Source: Zygaena filipendulae (taxonomy: Eukaryota; Arthropoda; Insecta; Lepidoptera; Zygaenidae). From it: 64,000 bases of DNA. Both the position numbers and the translations under genes were made by a program. Shown here one piece after another: positions 1 to 11,903 of the stretch. Under the pieces are notes generated by a model, which ran no database searches, was not told where the DNA came from, and was given only the letters and a program-made list of their open reading frames with translations. Location: NCBI GenBank assembly GCA_907165275.2, contig OU015660.1, forward strand, positions 6,946,501 through 7,010,500, in the 5' to 3' direction. The stretch's first letter is position 1. Each line of letters begins with the position of its first letter.

Positions 1-1479
1 TAGACGAACTATTTTTATTGCGATAATATTCTAATTTGAGTCTAGTTGACGGATAACAATGTGTTTTCTTATTTTACGCTTTTTTAATAATTTTTAATTA
101 ATGTATTGTTTTTATTTTATTTTTTAATATTGGATTGTAAGTATATTGACTAAATCGTATTTAATGACACTTTTTTTGTGGTTAATTATAATTATGTAGT
201 ATATTTTTTTAATCTGAGTTATTATTTAATTGTTTATTTTTATAGAGATAGAATTTGACATGTAAATTGATTTTATGAATAAAGTGTTATGTTATGTTAT
301 GATATAGATTTTGCCCGCTATAAGGACCTTAAGCAAACATAATATCTTGAGGTATCTTTTATGGTCTTTTGGTATCTTTTATGGAAATTTTTCTGTCACC
401 GAGGCAATAAAAGATGGCGCATTCTAATTGGATACTGTCTTTGGTACGAATAAACTTAAGCAGACAACCAGCCAGATGGTCTAATTACATAAGGCAGGAT
501 GTTCGCCCGATATGGACCAGAAGTACAAAGTTCAGGCTTTATCTGAACTTATACTAAGAAAGAAAAAAACAAGCAAGATATTAATATGAAATTTAGAATT
601 CATAGGCACACTTAAAATAGGTATAAGATTGTACCTACGTATAGCTAATCTTATAAATGCGAACTTGAGTTTGTTTGTTACCACGAAACGTCGTAAAGTC
701 ATCAAAGATTAATAAAGTCAAAGAACATGAGTATGTATAAACCCTTCGCCATGAATAATAATACTTCACTTCCTGTGATCTCGAATTAACCTTACAAAGA
801 TCTAGTATGACACAAACTGCTGTAGAAAGCATGGTTTTTACCTATGATATTTAAAAAGATTATTTAGATTTTATAGATATACCTATAAAGAAAGTAACAA
901 ATACAAGGCGCACTTACTTAAGCCCAACGGTGCTCTTTCTTCTTAAACAAAATAATATCTTAGATGCCAATGTGATTATTATAATTGTAGTGAGTGTTAG
1001 TATGATAATAACATAATATGCCTTATGAAATTCTCATATACCTACCCGCGCAAGAAACGGTTCAAAGAAAAACACGTTACATAAAACCCTGAAAGGCACT
1101 TACAATTACCAGTCCTCTTATTGGTAATATTTCATGACTCTTCCTATTTGGAATTTGGAATTAAAATTATAATAGTTAATTGATAAAAAAACGCAAAATT
1201 ATATTTTAGTGGGCGTAAAGTTCAACAAAGGAGACTTTAAAGAATTTCATAATTGTTACTATTATGAAACTCGCTGCGCTCGTTTCATAAACTCATACTC
1301 GTGTTTTAATACCCTTCATTATATGACAGTTGCATAAACTACTATTTTACTATTAAATAAAAAAAAAAACAGTTTTGAATGCAATAATATCCGCATATAA
1401 TCCCTTGTTTTTTGTTAAGTTCTCATTTATCAACGCTTTTAAATGAAGTATTTTTATCAGTTGATGAACTACCTAGATG
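1..1479. other. AT-rich intergenic DNA with no recognised gene
   Basis: Low-complexity AT-rich DNA beyond the 3' end of the receptor. Short ORFs here have no coding features. I see no tRNA, no exon-like GC block and no complete transposon. Confidence 0.5.
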
Positions 1480-1808
1480 AATAGGCTAGTTTCCTGGGTA
1501 AAAAAATCGAAATTCTATTTAGTCCGTCAGTTAGATAATAAAAAAATAAAAGACACGTATTTTTTGCTTTTTTAAAGTAATGGAAATATGCATAAATAAA
1601 GCGCATTAAAGTTTAGGGTGGGGGACTCGTGATGTCACAGCTCGCTATAACGTGCGAACAAACTGTAGCGAGGCGTGACGTCATGTGAAATTTCGACTTG
1701 ATATATCTCCGTTATTTTTTGGTTACATAAAAAATAAAAAAATACGTGTCCAATATTTTTTAATAATCTACAAAACGGACTAAAAAAAATTTAGGAAACT
1801 AGCCTATT
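1480..1808 (+). mobile_element. TGACGTCA-arm MITE, long-TIR subfamily, copy 1
   Basis: The ends are AATAGGCTAGTTTCCT and its inverted complement AGGAAACTAGCCTATT. Inside these lies TTAGTCCGTC...GACGG-type inverted sequence, and the whole 329 bp can fold back. A TGATGTCA/TGACGTCA octamer sits in each arm. It is almost identical to copies at 9293-9621 and 53686-54015. There is no coding capacity, so it depends on an unseen autonomous partner. Confidence 0.85.
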
Positions 1809-2243
1809 ATCGAGTGCTTGTCCCTAACTTAAAATTACAATTTAAATAATGCGTAGACTTTGGCAGTAAAACAACATTTAGGTAAATGATATACTTATAA
1901 TAGCAATTATATTTATTTTCCATAATATTTATAAAAAGTTTTTTCTTATTTTACTTATGGGTATGTTAACTTTAAAAGTGTAGAGTTCTCAAATGTATTC
2001 TTATGAATAATATAGTTATAATTATGTAGGTATTTTTTTATCATCTCGGATGTGTTATTATGTCTGTCATTTCTACTTATGGTAGCTATGTAGATACATA
2101 CCTAGACCTACCATGTAGTCAATATCAATTTGTAATCGCTTTTGTTAGTGGTCGAAATGTATTGCTGTTGCAATAAAAATTTTATAACTGTCAATAATAA
2201 TTACATATTTTTGATACGGACTGTAAATAAATCAATAAACATC

Positions 2244-2559
2244 AATGGGCATGTTGACAGGGTATAAAAACCAGCATTCCATTAAATTCGACAGTTATAC
2301 ATATTATAGTAAAATAATAATAGATACGTATTTTATGCTTTTTCAAATTGTTGTAAAATTACTACGGATTAAAGTTTAGAGTAGGAGGTCATGACCATAG
2401 GTAAGTATAAAGTGAACCAAGGCGTGACGTCACACGGAATTTCAACTCAATGTAACGACGTTATTTATTGATTACGTAAAAAAGGGCAAATTATACGTGT
2501 CTAATATTTTTTATTAATCTACAAGAAGGAATTAAAATTATTTAGTCATCTAGCCCATT
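2244..2559 (+). mobile_element. TGACGTCA-arm MITE, degraded copy
   Basis: It starts AATGGGCATGTTGACAGGG and ends near CTAGCCCATT. The GACACGTATTTT..GCTTTTT arm is recognisable as AGATACGTATTTTATGC, and GCGTGACGTCAC survives in one arm. It is more diverged than the other copies, so probably older. Confidence 0.7.
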
Positions 2560-2792
2560 CATATAACATTTGCACAGTTCGTCAACACCCAATTTATTTA
2601 ACTTCAGATACCAATAGTTGCTGTCCATTTGAAGTTATACTATTAATTTTAGGTTTAAAATCTAAACACTTAAAAAACAACACTTAGGTATAATCTATAA
2701 TTTTAATAAAAACAAGCTGTTCACGGCGGTTTCACCTGCGTAAAAATCGGAATTACCCTACAGGAAACTCCAAAATTTACTTTATTTTAATC

Positions 2793-2998
2793 TATAGGTA
2801 CTAATATTAAAAAGAGGTAAAGTTTGTGAATTGTGAGTTTGTGAGTTAGTCGTTGTAGTGGGTAATCTCTGGATCTTCTGAACCGATTTTGAAAAATCGG
2901 AAGCTTCGGTAGTCCTGAGTGACATAGGGTACTTTTTATCCCGAAATTCCCACGGGAACTCCAAAATTACCACGGGTGAAACCGCGGGAGTCAGCTAG
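2793..2998 (+). mobile_element. Lep1-like nonautonomous Helitron
   Basis: This belongs to the subfamily with repeated GTTTGTGAG near the start, then ATCTCTGGATC, CTGAACCGATTTTGAAAA, CATAGGGTACTTTTTATCCC and GGTGAAACCGCGGG, ending CTAG followed by T as in Helitrons. It has no ORF of its own. Confidence 0.75.
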
Positions 2999-3921
2999 TC
3001 AACTATACCTAATTTCACGAAAATTCGTCCGGTTATTCCGAAGATTAGCCCGCACAGACTGTGATAGACAAAAAAGTCAAGAATGGTTATCAATAGGTAT
3101 TTAATATGCAAATAATAGGTAATCTGAACTGAACTCAATAGAAAAATAGCTTTTTATACTATGAAATGAGTAATTTTCAACTGTCGTACTTTAAATTCAC
3201 AGTTTTAAAATTCCAATTACACATAAAATCGACAGAAAAGTATTTCTTACAATATTAGGTATGTACATATATATTGTTGCAACTTGCAAGCAGGCAATAT
3301 GTATTTTAAACTGAAACTTAAGGCTGAACGCAAGTTTCGAATACGGACTGTAAAGGTAAACATTACCTACACAAACGGTTGCAACCACAGAACAGAAAAT
3401 AATTGATAGAAGGGACATCAAATTAACTTAGTATGAAAACAGGTGAAAACCAATGTCGCCGCGTGACAAACTATATTCATCAGGCGCTAAAACATTTTTA
3501 ATGTAAAGAAATGTATTAAACGCTTTTTGGTTACGTTTTTACTAGTCTTTACATTTTAGTAGTAGTGTAGTACGATTAGTCACTGTTTTCAAAATTCACA
3601 GTTTTGGAAATATTGTGGAAAATATACTTGGGATACGAGCAAAAAAAATTTTGGGCAAGTTAGAGCATTTGGTCTAACTTCCTTTGCAACCGTGGTGCGC
3701 CTGCCCCGCCTATATGTCGTCTCTGGTTAATTTATTTTCTCTGTGGTTGCTACCCTCCTCATTAGTTGGGTCTTGGGCAGCACGTTTTGTTAACGTCCTT
3801 GTTGTCTGAGCTAGATATTAAAAAATATGCCCCATAATTTTGCTTGTGGTGGATCGTCAGGGCTAGTTCTAGGTACGAATTTTAATATTTTTTCATAGTA
3901 TGGTTGCTTTTTATTTACCTA

Positions 3922-4224
3922 TATATGTGGGCACTGGGCGTCCACGTAAAAAGATTGAGTAAAGACAAGATTCGGTATCAGCAGGAAAAAGCATTATAAA
4001 AGTTTGTGTTAAAATAAAAAAAACACACGTCTACTTGCATGTTACATAGATTTTTATATATTATTGTAGATTAATATACATATATGTGATTGAAAAAAAA
4101 ATAAAGCATTTATTAATAATCAATTAAAATCGCGGACGCAATTTTTTCACCGATACAGAACTGCTTATATCTCGGAAACTAAATGCCGAGAACTACTACT
4201 TTTAGCTTGGACGCCCACATATAC
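3922..4224. mobile_element. MITE with ATGTGGGCGTCC ends
   Basis: The inverted termini are ATATGTGGGC..GGGCGTCCA at the left and TGGACGCCCACATAT at the right, about 300 bp apart. The inside is non-coding. A partial left end of the same family (TGTGGGCGTCCAAGCAAAA) lies at about 42592, inside another element. Confidence 0.65.
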
Positions 4225-4812
4225 ACTACTAATTAATAAAATACAACATTTTTTCAATAAATACCTACAAAAATTTTTTTTATAAAATTTTAGTATTCGT
4301 AAGAGAAAAATATAAGTAAGTACTGATATAATAAGAGTACGTATACAAATGTGAAAATACCTAATTAAAAGGTTTATATAAAAATAAAAAAGTTGCTGTA
4401 GCGTGAGAAAATATCTGTTGAAATTCGTGGACATAAACCTCCCCCGAGGATCGCCACAACGGCCAATGTATGTCATACTAAAATTATAATAATACCTAAT
4501 CAATATTTATTAAATACCACAATTATGAGGCAGCAAGGGAAGGCTTCGGTTGGTGATAGTTATGGTATTCAATAAATATAGATATCTACCTAGTGGGTTG
4601 TCGAGAGAATTGTATAACTAGTTGGTTCTATTTTCGAAATAACCTCTTGTTAGTCAGTAGTGCTTTCGCTATGGTAAAGACAGCTACAGATTATGATACT
4701 ATACTAGTACCGAAGTAGGTACACAGCTTAAACACAAGTTTGTAATACATGTTTTAACATATTGCGTATACGATATCCATTGCTAAACTGATAAATAATA
4801 CTAATATCAATA

Positions 4813-5772
4813 AGTGTCGCCACCTTATTTAAAAAAAAAAAATCGTATTTTCCGAAAAAGCTGCGAAAATATAGTAGGTAGTGTATTTTTGGGAAATGCA
4901 GAGAGAATAAAAGTACACAGATGTTTAATCATTTAGTAGGTATCGGGCAGCATCCATCGACAAATTGTGTACAAAATTCTAATTAGTCCGTCAGTCAAAA
5001 AAAAATAATAATAGACACGTAATTTTTGCTTTTTTAAATTAATGAAAATAAACATAGATATAGTGCATTAAAGTTTAGGGTGGGGAACTCGTGACGTCAA
5101 TATTCAGTATAAGCCCCATACAAACTGCACTGGGTTGTGACGTCACGCGAAATTTCAACTCAATGTATCGCCGTTATTTTTTGATTAAGTAAAAAAAGAA
5201 AAATATGTGTCCAATATTTTTTACTAATCTACAGACGGACTTAAAAAAATTTTGTCGTTATGTTGCCGAGAATGCGTTTCGTTCCGAAATTCCCCGTGCT
5301 GCGCTGTGGCTGCGGGTCCAGACCAGTCACAGTTTAATTGGGGATAAATGGGGGGTATATGGGGATACAGCTTTGTTGACAGTTGAATTGGGGATAAAAA
5401 TATAGTATTTTTCGTACTATATTATTTTTCTATAATATATATATATCTAGTACACTACTGTACAATTGACTGAAATATGGACATAGATATGCAATAGTGT
5501 GTTAACCCACACTTGAGAAATTTTTAGTAAATTAAAGTTTTAAAATTATAGCGCCATTTTGTTTCAAAATTTTTATGATCAATATTTAGTTACATATTTA
5601 AACAATGTAATAAGGTAAACACATAATTACATAATTAAAAAACGTTCTCTAACTCTCAATAAATCGTTCTAAATAAATAACTTGGTTTTGTAGGTTAACA
5701 TGTTATTGCTTATCTGCGTCCATATATTACGATACAATATAATATAGTACGTTACCTATGGGTGGCAACCCT
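4813..5772. mobile_element. AGGGTTGCCACC-ended MITE, expanded by later insertions
   Basis: It is homologous to 16059-16403: the stretches around AAGTACACAGATGTTTAAT, GAGAATGCGTTTCGTT and GTATTTTTCGTACTATATT match in order, and it ends GGGTGGCAACCCTT. It is almost three times longer because a TGACGTCA-arm MITE (4972-5253) and other AT-rich sequence separate the matching blocks. The ORF at 5205-5405 spans the junction and is not a gene. Confidence 0.65.
4972..5253 (+). mobile_element. TGACGTCA-arm MITE nested in another MITE
   Basis: It runs from AAAATTCTAATTAGTCCGTC to GACGGACTTAAAAAAATTTT, with GTGACGTCAAT and TTGTGACGTCACGCG in the two arms. The flanking halves of the host MITE rejoin when compared with the uninterrupted copy at 16059-16403. 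Confidence 0.75.
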
Positions 5773-6064
5773 TATATCAATAGTGGTTTAAATTATAGAT
5801 TTCAAGAATTTGAAGAATTTTTAATAATATTATCTTATATTATTTACCACAATATAATATCTCTCGAAGCTTCAAATTCAACATTTTACTCATGTAGGTA
5901 TCGAAAAATAATTGTTTTTTTTTTATTTTCATATACTTACCTAAACAAATCGTGTAATAAGCTTCGTTTTTGTCAGGTGTTCACCACGACACCTCATTGC
6001 TTCTTCTAATGACTTTTTAACCTACACAATTATTGTGTACAGACAGTATAAAATCAATGTTAGA

Positions 6065-6070
6065 TTTATT
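6065..6070 (-). promoter_or_regulatory. Possible polyadenylation signal for the receptor gene
   Basis: TTTATT on the plus strand reads AATAAA on the minus strand, about 545 bases beyond the putative stop codon at 6612. The motif is common in AT-rich DNA, so support is weak. Confidence 0.2.
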
Positions 6071-6611
6071 GTTATATCTGTTTATAAATTATATTCCCCC
6101 TTAACAATGAGTTTGTATCCATATTATTGTAACGTATTTTCAACAGAACGCATCAAATGATGAAACTTAACAACTTTTTTATCATCCTAAGTTCTAATTT
6201 ACAGTGTAGTTACTAGTTAATAGTAGGGTACAGTTAGCAAAAACTTATATGTTACAACATCATCAACACAGTCAGCACCACATATACAATGTAGAGCTGA
6301 CTTCCAAACATAGCGACATTTGCAAACATTTAATATATCGTCTTCTTTCTCTCTTTTCACGAGCCCGTCGTGTTCAAGGTGAAACAGCAATAAATTATGG
6401 CAATGTTTTCTTTGCAAACTGCCGAGCTTTAAAACTACGTCAATACGCCTGCATACCTACCTCATATCACTTTACTGACTGTATATGTATATAAGCAAAC
6501 AAGTTACACGTAATCGAGTTAAATCTTGATGCGTCTTTCCTCGCTTCTCGTGTAAGGAAAATTAGAGGGCAGATTGAGTTCGCATTTCGCACACACACGC
6601 CGCTCTATACT

Positions 6612-6721
6612 CTATACTCTGTCGTCGCACACACGACACTGCCTACTGCTGTCTCTGTCTCCCAAAGGATTCATTTGGACTGCGTTGCCGTTTGTGAACA
6701 CTTCAGTAGCGTTCGCATTTC
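6612..6721 (-). CDS. TkR86C: TkR86C-like receptor, putative terminal exon 9
   Basis: A long T-rich tract and TTTTATCCAG precede 110 bp that stay open only in the phase left by exon 8. They end in TAG after ...CRVCDDRV, giving 36 further residues (starting GNANATEVFTNGN) with no recognised domain, as expected for a variable GPCR tail. A possible AATAAA lies at 6065-6070 on the minus strand. Two other downstream acceptors (11287 and 11558) also fit in phase and would give shorter tails, so this may be one of several alternative ends or not the real one. Confidence 0.55.
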
Positions 6722-6826
6722 CTGGATAAAACAAAAACAAACACTTCTTATTGCAAACAAACATTAACTTATGGTGGATAAGAATTCGCTTTACGTAGGT
6801 ATATTTAAATGATGAAATCGTTTAAA

Positions 6827-6923
6827 GGCCGCACTTCATTAAATGAATGTTAATTGGCAATTAACTAATTAAGTTAAATGCCAATTAATATCCATTATTT
6901 AAACGACTCTGAGTGCAGCCGTA
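6827..6923. mobile_element. Small relative of the CCGCACTCAGAG hairpin MITE
   Basis: GGCCGCACTTCATTAAATG at the left and GACTCTGAGTGCAGCC at the right enclose the ATGTTAATTGGCAATTAACT palindromic core shared with 11664-11901. About 100 bp; arms shortened. Confidence 0.55.
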
Positions 6924-8527
6924 GGTAAGACTTTTCAAAGGTTAGTTCACTAAAGTCAAACTGGCGTCACCTACTTACTATACTATAAAAATACATAAGT
7001 ATCCTAAAAAGAAAAAGATAAGATAATAGTATTATGTAGATAGGTAAGTATTTAAATACATTTTTTTTAATATAATTCTTCAGTATTGCAATATAATCTA
7101 AAATTTTTTTTTGAGAACCGATAAAACTGTAATTTTTTTTGCAATTAAAACTTTTGATATCAAGTTTAAAGCAGCTAAAATATCAGAAAAGCATGTAAAT
7201 CTACTACTAATATGAGTGCATACAAACAATAAACTCACATTACCTATTGGCCTAACCAATAGGACGTCCTTCTTTTCTTATATTATACCTAATATCACCT
7301 CTAGCGGCTCTATCGGTTATACCTGCAATGTCTATAAATGTATCTACTGACAAAAGGCAAGAATTTTCTATCGAGAGGCCGTGATTAATGATAGGTAGAA
7401 TCGAAAAATTGAGACGGAAAGCACGTAGAATAACAAAAAGCGATCTAGTTATATATATAGGATAGCGCTATAGGTAAGAAAAGACTTTCATAGAGACCAA
7501 ACTTGTATTTAGATGTCGATAAATAATACCTTTTTGATTTGCACAAAACAATTAATTTCCCTATAGTACAACTATTAGGCATATACCGCATTTAGCGAAA
7601 GCAGAGTGATTCCATTCCGTGAGTGGTGGAACCAGCATACGTTTCTCCCCGCGCACATCAACTGATTTTGTGTTTCAATTTCGAATCTTAATATGGTATT
7701 ATAAATGCGAACGTAAGTTTTTTGTTATGGTTTCACGCCTTAACTATATCCTCAACATTGGTTGAGGATATCGATCATTGCGTGTACGCTATCAGGCGTA
7801 AGCACAGATATTATTGATATATAGCATAGGTACTTTCTAGGAACTTCCACGGTTAGTCAAATATGAAATACACATTTGTGTGTGTGTTATTGCAATTTTA
7901 TGGAGATTCAAGGAATGAAAAAAATTATAAAATCGTATCAAAATATACCTACTATTTATATAGGTAGATATTATGCGTTTAATGTTTTTTTGAAGAAAAG
8001 GCGTGAAGAACATGGTTCTTGGTCTCCCGACCGCACGAATTGGTAGTAGGAAGGCATTTATTTACGAGAAACATGCTCTGGAAATTGGATACAACAAATT
8101 ACTTATTATAATTTAAATAAAACAAAAACGGAAACGGGATCCGGGCGTTACACAATCTTCTAATTAAGACTTTTCCTCAAGTTTATTTGAGTGTAATGGA
8201 GATTATATAAAATATTTTTGGTAAAGCTTCTCCCGAAAAAGAGTTGTTCTTCAAAAATTATTATCGCCGGAAAATTTGCCGACTCTTTAAATTTGAAGTT
8301 AATTTATCATAAGGTTAAGTTTGGTTCTGTTTAAGTATGATTTTACAAACGTAGTTATCTAAAGAGGTTTAACTTATGCGTAAATAATAAGTTGGGCTTA
8401 CACAGTAGGTTAATTAGAAAAAATAACTCGACTATTATCGCAGACATACATACGGTAATTTTACATGGTATCTATGCAAAAGGATTTTTGAAATTTTTAG
8501 TCCGTCAATTTAAGAAAATATATAAAA

Positions 8528-8746
8528 TCCTACTAATATTATAAATGTAAAAGTGTGGATGTTTAATTGGATGTTTAGATGTTTGGATGTTTGTTACTCA
8601 ATCACGCCAAAAAGGCTGAACCGATTGGGATAAAATTTGGCATGCACGTTTTCGGGGGTACAGAGAAGGACATAGGGTACTTTTTATCCCGGAATTCCCG
8701 CGAGAACTCCGATTTTACCGCGGGTGAAACCGCGGGGCACAGCTAG
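8528..8746 (+). mobile_element. Complete Lep1-like Helitron
   Basis: It starts TCCTACTAATATTATAAATG directly after an A and ends CACAGCTAG directly before a T, the A/T target expected of Helitrons. The interior holds TTTGTTACTCAATCACGCC, GGCATGCACG, CATAGGGTACTTTTTATCCC and GGTGAAACCGCGGGG. It has no Rep/helicase coding, so it moves with an autonomous partner. Confidence 0.85.
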
Positions 8747-9292
8747 TAAATAAATAATGTTAAAATTAATTATTTTGGTACATAAGTATATAATATCATC
8801 GATTAGAATAATGTCTTTGCGCCTACTATAATATTTTATTTATTTATTGTTTTGTTGTCAGGCAACGTTGGCCCATAGATAATATGCGCTTGTTGTGTTA
8901 CTTGTCACTCTATCTTTGTCAATGTTTATCTACATATATGTTAAAAAAAAAGGAAACACCGAAATATATGTGATCGCATAATTTCCAAACGACTGCACTA
9001 AATCGGATAATTCTTATTATTCGTGTTCGTTATTATCAGGAAAAAGTTCGTATAAAAGAAGTTTGGAGTTCTTGCGAGAATTACGTAACTCACGCGGGTG
9101 ACTCTCCGAAACGGTTGGACTGATATTGAGGGGACTTTTACTGTTATTTAGCTGATGTTATAAGGAGTAAATTAAGCTACTTTGAAGTTAACATATTAAT
9201 TAACATATTAATTAACATATCATTAACTTATATCTCGAAGGAAATACAAATGCTAATGGATTTTTTTTTTAAATTACTAGCTCTGCCATGCT

Positions 9293-9621
9293 AATAGGCT
9301 AGTTTCCTAAATTTTTCTTTTTAGTCCGTTTTGTAGATTATTAAAAAATATTGGACACGTATTTTTTTTTTTATGTAACCAAAAAATAACGGAGATATAT
9401 CAAGTCGAAATTTCACATGACGTCACGCCTCGCTACAGTTTGTTCGCACGTTATAGCGAGCTGTGACGACACAAGTCCCCCACCCTAATCATTAATGCGC
9501 TTTATCTATGCATATTTCCATTATTTTAAAAAAGCAAAAAATACGTGTCTTTTATTTTTTTATTATCTAACTGACGGACTAAATAGAATTTTGATTTTTT
9601 TACCCAGGAAACTAGCCTATT
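9293..9621 (-). mobile_element. TGACGTCA-arm MITE, long-TIR subfamily, copy 2
   Basis: Reverse-oriented and nearly identical to 1480-1808, with complete AATAGGCTAGTTTCC termini. One arm reads CTGTGACGACA instead of a TGATGTCA-type octamer. Confidence 0.85.
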
Positions 9622-10292
9622 GTACTTGCAGTTGGTATAGTCATTAAAGTCAGTTAAAAACATGTTTTTTATTTAACATTAAACGCAACTTACTTGCACC
9701 TGTTTATCGATCGCGTTTATTTCCAAACCGCCATTCTGCAAGTACTGCGTTGCAATAAGGAGGGCGGAGCTGTGCCCGGCGGTTTCACCCGCGTGAATTT
9801 AGGGATTTCCGCAGGAACTCCTAAACTTCTTTCACAAGAACCTTCTACTTATAACATAAAAAAAATACAACAAAAAAGAATTGGCGAAATTGGTCCTGCC
9901 GTTCACGCGTGATGCCTTAATCCCACCAAGGGAAATATCCCTATATTCTATTTTTTTAGGTATAGACTGACGAAAAATATAGACAATAGAATAAATAAGT
10001 CTAGAATTTTCTGATATGAAATGAAATTCGAGGCCAAATTCATATCAAGACAAATATTTTAAACAAAGAAGTTGAAAGTTTTTTGTTGATATTATGAAAT
10101 CCTTTATTAATTGGCAATTATTTACTTTCGGGTGTAAAAAGAAAACTCGTTAATTGTTAAATGTTTTGTTTCGTTACGTTTTAGTATTGTAAATTCACGA
10201 TTGAGTTTGGGATAAATTAAGGGTTGCTTAATGTCAACTTTGACGAGGCGCTGGAAGTGTTTGTTAACGACCAGTCATAAAGGAGTCAGCCA

Positions 10293-10593
10293 GGGCCCTT
10301 ATTCACTATGACCATAAGGCTCTTTAGTCACCTCATCCCGCTCCAAACTTACCCCGGGGGTGAGTTGACAAAATTATTAATGTTATTATTTTTAACACGT
10401 CTCGTTAAGATAACGCACCACAAAATTGTATTTCTCTGGTGCTCAAAGAAGTTTCACTTAAAAACAATACATTTACAACGTGTCATGAGGCACACAGAAT
10501 ATTAATATCAAATATTTTGGCATCTGGAGCGTTTGTGGTTGTTTTTAGGAAACGCTTTATGAGCGAGTTGTTGGTCATAGTGAATAAGGACCT
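10293..10593. mobile_element. MITE with GGGCCCTTATTCACTATGACC ends
   Basis: GGGCCCTTATTCACTATGACC at the left is mirrored by GGTCATAGTGAATAAGGACC at the right. The inner part contains AAGATAACGC and AACGCTTTATGAGCGAGTTG. The same family occurs at 49807-50006 and, truncated, at 39573-39656. Overlapping short ORFs are incidental. Confidence 0.75.
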
Positions 10594-11240
10594 AACAATG
10601 AATAGACCACCTACTATAATGTGGTGAAACATAAAGGGATTGGCCGTAACAACTCGTGCTCGATTGTTATAGATATCAACGTCTATTACAACTCTAATAA
10701 AGTATAGTCCAAACTCTAAATTTGTAATTTGGTTTTTATGATAGCACCATTAGGTACTTCAAAGTCAAATATTCCATAAAATTATGAAAACGTCCTCTCT
10801 TCACAGATTTTCGTATAGGTACATACTATATATATTATACTAATATTATATTGTTTTGTGTTGTGTCAAATAAAGCTTTTTTCAATTTCAATTAATAAAA
10901 AGAGGTAAATAATATAAATATAAATCAATAAAAAAAGTTTGTGAATTTGTGTGTTTGTGAGAATTTAGGGGGTAGTAATCTCTGGATCTACTGAACCAAT
11001 TTTGAAATTGGTGGTTCAACTACTACGTTTTCAGTTCCACGACTCTGCAGCGCACGCTTAATGCCGATTTTATGCCTATTAATTCTATGCATTATTAGAA
11101 GAATAAAGTTTTAATAAATTAACAAACAGCATTAATGTTTGTCGTGAAGTAAATAGCAGTGATAAAACACTAGGTTCTTTTTCATGATACATACCATGTG
11201 GTTGAAGCGACGGCGAGCGAGCGCTGCGCCGGCACGAATG

Positions 11241-11287
11241 TCATACACGACTGATAGACGACGTGTTCCGATAGTGCCTCTGGCTCG
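11241..11287 (-). CDS. Candidate alternative 3' exon of the receptor (short tail)
   Basis: GC-rich sequence in an AT-rich intron. The acceptor TTTTTATTGCAG is good. In the phase left by exon 8 it encodes SQRHYRNTSSISRV (after a split Ala) and then TGA at 11241-11243. A second GC-rich block at 11521-11558, with acceptor TTCTGCTAG, likewise gives 12 residues and a stop. Neither is needed if exon 9 at 6612-6721 is right. I cannot tell from sequence whether these are alternative exons, part of another transcript, or chance. Confidence 0.3.
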
Positions 11288-11663
11288 CTGCAATAAAAAC
11301 TGCTACTATTTATACAGGAATATTTTTTAAGCAATGCGCAAAAAATTTTTGGTGGTTCAGTAATAGAACACATTTCCATTATTTGTTCAAACCTTTTTTA
11401 TATTTTATATGCGGCTTTAAATAAGCAAAATATAGACACTATCTATTCGTAACAATATCAATGGACGCGCGCATCGTGTGGCGTACGCGGGGATGTTGCA
11501 GCGGGGGTGAACGTCCTCGATCAGCAAGCAGTCGGTACATTGTAACCCACGTAAATACCTAGCAGAACGATTGCGCAGCGGTGCAGTGGCGGCGAGAGTA
11601 GCCAATAAATCAATTGCAAAGTATACATCTTTCGTTCACGATAACTTTACTTTTTTGTACTAA

Positions 11664-11901
11664 CGGCCGCACTCAGAGTCAACTTTAATGATTACTTAGT
11701 TAAGTATAGATTTTTAAAACAAAACTGCCGCAATCAGAGACGTTCAGTAAATTAATGTTAATTGGCATTTAACTAATTAAGTTACATCTGATTGAATACC
11801 AATTAACATTAATTTACTGAACGTCTCTGATTGCGGCAGTTTTGTTTTAAAAATCTATACTTAACTAAGTAATCATTAAAGTCGACTCTGAGTGCGGCGG
11901 T
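11664..11901. mobile_element. Long-hairpin MITE (CCGCACTCAGAG family), best copy
   Basis: Two arms of about 100 bp are nearly perfect inverted complements, with CCGCACTCAGAG outside, then TTAGTTAAGTATAGATTTTT and AACTGCCGCAATCAGA. The centre is short. The RNA would form one long, almost fully paired hairpin. Other copies lie at 27315-27555, 39700-39813 (half) and 51538-51778. Confidence 0.85.
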
Positions 11902-11903
11902 AA

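Noticed and set aside
11417..11605. Minus-strand ORF containing RYLRGLQCTDCLLIEDVHPR, first considered as the receptor tail
   Set aside because: It can follow exon 7 in phase, but the exon at 13805-13908 gives a far better helix 8 (KFRVYF then CWC) with stronger splice sites.
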